Assembly: GCF_900114565.1 (NCBI RefSeq)
Contig: NZ_FOTM01000001.1
Coordinates: 248,678-312,677 of the forward strand
Reading direction: 5' to 3'
DNA from: Leifsonia sp. CL147
Lineage (GTDB): Bacteria > Actinomycetota > Actinomycetes > Actinomycetales > Microbacteriaceae
DNA: 64,000 bases
Shown: piece by piece, positions 61,101 through 64,000 of the stretch
Layout of the letters: every line of letters begins with the position of its first letter
Numbering within the stretch: position 1 is the stretch's first letter
Made by a program: the position numbers and the translations under genes
The notes under the pieces: model-generated
Told to the model about the DNA's origin: nothing
Database searches by the model: none
Seen by the model: only the letters and a program-made list of their open reading frames with translations

Positions 61101-64000
61101 CGTCGCCGACTTCACCAGCGTGATGCCCGGCGCGGGGGTCGCGGTGACCTTCGCGCTCGACGGCGGGGACACGGGGGCGGGTCCGGACGGGGGCGTACCG
61201 GTCGCGGTCGCGGTGTTCGTGATGGTGCCGGCGTCCACATCCGCCTGGGTCGCGACGTACGTCGCAGTGCAGGTCACACTCGCGCCGGGGACCAGCGCTG
61301 TCGGCGCGCACACCGGGACCGGTGCGGCACCGGTCCCGCTGAACGCGGTCTCGGTCACGGCCGGGTCGGTCAGGGTGACGTTGCCGGTGTTGGTCACCTG
61401 GAACGAATAGGTCACGGTGTCGCCGGCGTGCGCGATCACAGCCGGGGTGACCGACTTGACCAGGCTGATCGCAGGGTTCGACGGCGCCGGGAGGGTCACG
61501 TTCGACGGCGGGGAGACGGGAGGCGGGCCCGACGGCGGGTTACCGGTCGCCGTCGCGTCGTTCGTGATCGAGCCGTGGTCGACGTCGGCCTGCGTGAGCG
61601 TGTACGTGGCCGTGCACGCGACCTGGGCGCCGGGGGAGAGGGATGCTGCGCCCGCCGGGCAGGTGGGTGTGGACAGCGCGCCGGAGCCGTCGAAGCCGCC
61701 TTCGGTCGGATGCACGCCGGTCAGGGTCGTGTTGCCCGTGTTGGTGATGAGGAAGGTGTAGGTGATCACCTGGCCGACCGTGAAGTGCGCCGCATCGGAC
61801 GGGGTCGCCGACTTCACCATCGTGAGCGCGGGGGCCGGGGTGGCGGTGACGACCGCCGTCGACGGCGGCGATGAGACGGCAGCGCCGGTCGGCGGGGTTC
61901 CGGCCGCGGTGGCGGTGTTCGTGACCTGGCCCGCATCCACGTCGGCCTGGGTCGCCACGTAGGCGGCGGTGCAGGTGACGCTGCGTCCGGGGGCGAGGGA
62001 TGCCGCACCGGCCGGGCAGGTGATCGCCGGCGGAGTACCGGTCCCGGTGAACGCGGTGTCCGTCACCGACACGTTCGACAGGGTCACATTTCCGGTGTTG
62101 GTCACCTCGAACGAGTAGGTGACCGTCTGACCGGCCGCAGTGATGGTGGCCGGGCTCGCCGACTTCACCAGCGCGATCGACGGGTCCGCCGGCGCGGGGA
62201 TCGTCACGGTGTCCGGAGGCGAGGTCACCGTGGTCCCGGAGGGATCGGTCCCGCGCGCGGTCGCCGTGTTCTGCACCGAGCCGCGGTCGACGTCCGCCTG
62301 GGTGATCGTGTACGTGGCCGTGCAGGTCACCTGTGCGCCGGGCGCCAGCGAGGACGCGCCGGCCGGACAGGTCGCCGGGCTCATCGAGCCGGATCCGGTG
62401 AAGGCGCCCTCATCGATCCCGACATTCGTCAGAGTGGTGTTTCCGGTGTTGGTCACCAGGAACGAGTACGTGACGACCTGGCCCACCGTGTAGTGGGCGG
62501 CGTCCGACGGGGAGGCGGACTTCACGACGCTGATCGAGGGGTCCGGCGTCACGCCGACGATCGCCGTCGACGGCTGCGAGACCTCCGTGGAGCCGGACGG
62601 GTCCGTGCCGGTCGCCGTGGCCGTGTTGGCCACCTGGCCCGCATCCACATCCGCCTGGGTCAGCGTGTAGGAGGCCGTGCAGATCACCGACACGCCAGGC
62701 GCCAGCGACGCAGCACCTGCCGGGCACGTCACCGCGGACAGGGTCCCTGTGCCGGTGAACGCACCTTCGTTCACGGTCACACCCGTCAACGTGGTGTTGC
62801 CCGTGTTGGTGACGCGGAACGAGTAGGCGACCGTGTCGCCGGCCTTCCCGACGGTGGCAGGGTTCGCGGTCTTCACGATCGCGATACCCGAAGCCGGCGG
62901 AATCGGCACGATGAACGTGGACGGCGGCGACACGGGCGGCGGCCCGGACGGCGGGGTGCCCGTCGCGGTGGCCGTGTTGCTCACCTGGCCGGCATCCACA
63001 TCCGCCTGGGTCAGCGTGTACGTGGCGGTGCAGGTCACGCTCGCACCGGGCGCGAGCGATGCCGCAACTGCCGGGCAGGTCACAGCGGACAGGGTGCCCG
63101 TGCCGGAGAACGCGCCCTCGTCCACGGTCACGTTCGTCAGCGTCGTGTTCCCGGTGTTCCTGACCAGGAAGGAGTAGGTGAGCTTGTCACCCACCTTGCC
63201 TGCCGTGTTCGGTGTGGCCGTCTTGGTGACGGTGATGCCCGACGCCGGTGGGATGGGGACGATGAACGTGGACGGCGGCGACACCGGCGGCGGCCCGGAC
63301 GGCGGGGTGCCCGTCGCGGTGGCCGTGTTGCTGACCGTGCCGGCATCGACGTCCGCCTGCGTCAGCGTGTACGAGGCGGTGCACGTCACCGATGCCCCGG
63401 GCGCCAGGGATGCGGCCCCGGCGGGACAGGCGGCCGGCGAGAGCGTCCCCGTTCCGGTGAAGGCGCCTTCGCTGACCTTCACGTCGGTCAGGGTGGTGTT
63501 CCCGGTGTTGGTGACCAGGAACGAATAGGTGAGCTGATCGCCGACCTTCCCGGCCGTGGCCGGGGTGGCGGTCTTCACCAGGCTGATGCCGGGCGCAGGC
63601 GCCGCGGTCACCGTCGCGGTCGACGGAGTCGACGTCACGGGGGACCCGGTCGGCGGGGTGCCTGCGGCGGTGGCGGTGTTCGTGATCGAACCCGCATCCA
63701 CGTCGGCCTGCGTCGCCACGTAGGTGGTCGTGCAGGTCAGCCGGCCGCCGGGCAGGAGGGTCGCCGGCGGGCAGGTGACGGACGGTGCCGTGCCCGTTCC
63801 GGAGAACGCGGTCTCGGTCACGGCCGGGTTCGTCAGGGTGACGTTGCCGGTGTTGGTGACCAGGAACGAATAGGTGACCGTCTGCCCTGCGGCGGTGATC
63901 GTGGTCGGCGTGGCCGACTTGACCAGGCTGATCGCCGGAGTCGACGGCGCAGGGATCTTCACCGTCGAGGGCGGCGAGGTGACCGTGCCGCCCGACGGGG
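58167..64000 (-). CDS. Second giant repeat surface protein, N-terminus beyond the window
   Basis: The minus frame runs from the window edge to a stop at 58167, about 1943 residues, with no start visible because the gene continues past base 64000. Sixteen repeats of about 117 residues of the same three sorts as the first giant protein are seen. The C-terminus carries LAATG, a hydrophobic helix and YRRRRNA, a class E sortase signal. It is paralogous to 48323-54886 but on the other strand. Confidence 0.9.
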   Translation of the reverse strand, partial: PSGGTVTSPPSTVKIPAPSTPAISLVKSATPTTITAAGQTVTYSFLVTNTGNVTLTNPAVTETAFSGTGTAPSVTCPPATLLPGGRLTCTTTYVATQADVDAGSITNTATAAGTPPTGSPVTSTPSTATVTAAPAPGISLVKTATPATAGKVGDQLTYSFLVTNTGNTTLTDVKVSEGAFTGTGTLSPAACPAGAASLAPGASVTCTASYTLTQADVDAGTVSNTATATGTPPSGPPPVSPPSTFIVPIPPASGITVTKTATPNTAGKVGDKLTYSFLVRNTGNTTLTNVTVDEGAFSGTGTLSAVTCPAVAASLAPGASVTCTATYTLTQADVDAGQVSNTATATGTPPSGPPPVSPPSTFIVPIPPASGIAIVKTANPATVGKAGDTVAYSFRVTNTGNTTLTGVTVNEGAFTGTGTLSAVTCPAGAASLAPGVSVICTASYTLTQADVDAGQVANTATATGTDPSGSTEVSQPSTAIVGVTPDPSISVVKSASPSDAAHYTVGQVVTYSFLVTNTGNTTLTNVGIDEGAFTGSGSMSPATCPAGASSLAPGAQVTCTATYTITQADVDRGSVQNTATARGTDPSGTTVTSPPDTVTIPAPADPSIALVKSASPATITAAGQTVTYSFEVTNTGNVTLSNVSVTDTAFTGTGTPPAITCPAGAASLAPGRSVTCTAAYVATQADVDAGQVTNTATAAGTPPTGAAVSSPPSTAVVTATPAPALTMVKSATPSDAAHFTVGQVITYTFLITNTGNTTLTGVHPTEGGFDGSGALSTPTCPAGAASLSPGAQVACTATYTLTQADVDHGSITNDATATGNPPSGPPPVSPPSNVTLPAPSNPAISLVKSVTPAVIAHAGDTVTYSFQVTNTGNVTLTDPAVTETAFSGTGAAPVPVCAPTALVPGASVTCTATYVATQADVDAGTITNTATATGTPPSGPAPVSPPSSAKVTATPAPGITLVKSATPATITAPGQTVTYSFVVTNTGNVTLANASVTDTAFSGTGPLPAIACPAGAASLAPGASLTCTATYSPTQADVDAGQLTNTATATGTPPTGPAPVSPPSTAIVTATPAPALTVFKSATPSDAAHFTVGRLITYTFVITNTGNVTLANVHPTEGTFTGSGALSAPSCPAGAASLAPGAQVSCTATYTITQADVDRGSITNDVTATGTPPSGPPPVSPPSKVTLPAPSAPAITVVKSATPATITAAGQTVTYSFVVTNTGNVTLTNPAVTETAFTGTGTAPIVTCPPATLTPGAQVTCTATYAATQADVDAGSVSNTATASGTTPTGSTVTSKPSTATVTATPAPGISLVKSATPATAGTAGDQVTYSFLITNTGNTTLTDVTVNEGAFSGTGTLSAATCPAGAASLAPSAAVTCTATYTLTQADVDAGTVTNTATATGTSTTGAPVTSPKSTVSVTIPEAPALSIVKSATPNDAAHYTVGQTIAYSFVITNTGNTTLTNVGIDEGAFTGSGTMSPAVCPAGAAALAPNAQVICTAGYTLTQADVDHGSLQNTASSHGTSPSGAKVSSPQSQVAIPAPSNPALTLRKTATPATITAAGQTVTYSFLVTNTGNVTLTDPRIDETAFSGTGATPVAVCPAGSLVPGQSITCTATYKATQADVDAGTITNTATASADTSDGVAVTSPASSARVDVAQTPAITVVKSASPSGPVSFTAGHVITYSFVITNTGNTTLKDVVPTEGAFSGSGTMSAPTCPAGAASLAPGAQVTCTATYALTQADVDAGKVTNTATATGTSPSGEKPVSPPSTVSIPDPPAPAVSVVKTASTAHVTAVGQVVTYSFAITNTGNVSLTDVKPIEGAFTGKGVVSTPTCPAAAASLLPGATVVCTATYTVVQGDLVAGGNLSNTATAVGTALNGGTVTSPPSVAKVLEDPAVVTPPAAGPPLAATGSVIGTSRIVVGTGLLGAGILLVLLLWYRRRRNA
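58560..64000 (-). repeat. Sixteen tandem repeats of about 350 bp
   Basis: Repeat array of the second surface protein gene. Units are inverted relative to the array at 50884-54760, giving long inverted homology across 54.9-58.2 kb. Confidence 0.88.

Noticed and set aside
59439-61874. Plus-strand open frame of about 810 codons opposite the second giant gene
   Set aside because: Repeats in it mirror the repeats of the minus-strand surface protein; composition is typical of an antisense frame.

Overview
The window reads as a chromosomal segment of a high-GC actinobacterium, most likely a Microbacteriaceae member close to Leifsonia. This rests on GC-rich coding with strong third-position GC, the actinobacterial neighbour set proC / small excisionase-type HTH / 32-residue bS22-type basic protein, menaquinone genes, and many genes whose start codon lies 6-7 nt after a TANNNT -10 hexamer with no leader. 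The genus is inference; the phylum-level call is well supported.

Layout. 1-6480: partial DHA2 exporter, DUF805 and SRPBCC proteins, a TetR and a MarR regulator and a bifunctional penicillin-binding protein. 6481-11999: a LacI regulator divergent from a fructose-type ABC uptake operon (binding protein, permease, single-domain ATPase, small ABM-fold protein, PfkB kinase), with two matching 14-bp palindromes between them. 12118-15658: methyltransferase, PadR regulator and a drug-type ABC exporter pair. 15790-24797: winged-helix regulator, upp, tadA, amidotransferase, cation diffusion facilitator, proC, a DUF559-like gene, trkA/trkH potassium uptake, ArsR, HTH and bS22. 24896-33644: glutaredoxin, Dabb protein, two overlapping GntR genes, menF, ppk2, menG/ubiE, polyprenyl synthase, ferredoxin reductase and an alpha/beta hydrolase; menF, menG and the prenyl synthase serve menaquinone synthesis. 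33631-38238: yajQ, then a lower-GC accessory stretch with a RhuM-Fic protein, a shortened nucleotidyltransferase, a ClgR-like regulator, tRNA-Tyr and three small ORFs. 38590-44288: inositol-phosphatase-like enzyme, GH13 glucosidase with its LacI regulator, a cysteine-cluster/pentapeptide-repeat protein and an aldo/keto reductase.

44464-64000 is the most unusual part. tRNA-Thr and tRNA-Met are followed by a degenerate 0.9-kb stretch closed by a 57-bp copy of the tRNA-Met 3' half, the footprint of an integrated element that has decayed. A sulfatase follows. Then two very large secreted proteins built from about 117-residue repeats, each ending in a class-E-sortase-type LAxTG signal, face each other (48323-54886 on +; 58167 to beyond the window on -). 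Between them lie a MarR/methyltransferase operon with a shortened flavoprotein remnant, a toxin-antitoxin-like pair with a complete leaderless promoter, a lipoprotein gene, and a 21-codon remnant of what may have been the matching lipoprotein gene.

Other structure: three copies of a long palindromic repeat (about 75-78 bp) at 15.7, 20.7 and 21.7 kb, two of them bracketing the DUF559-like gene; a palindromic -10 shared by the divergent proC and cation-transporter genes; and a PadR operator candidate.
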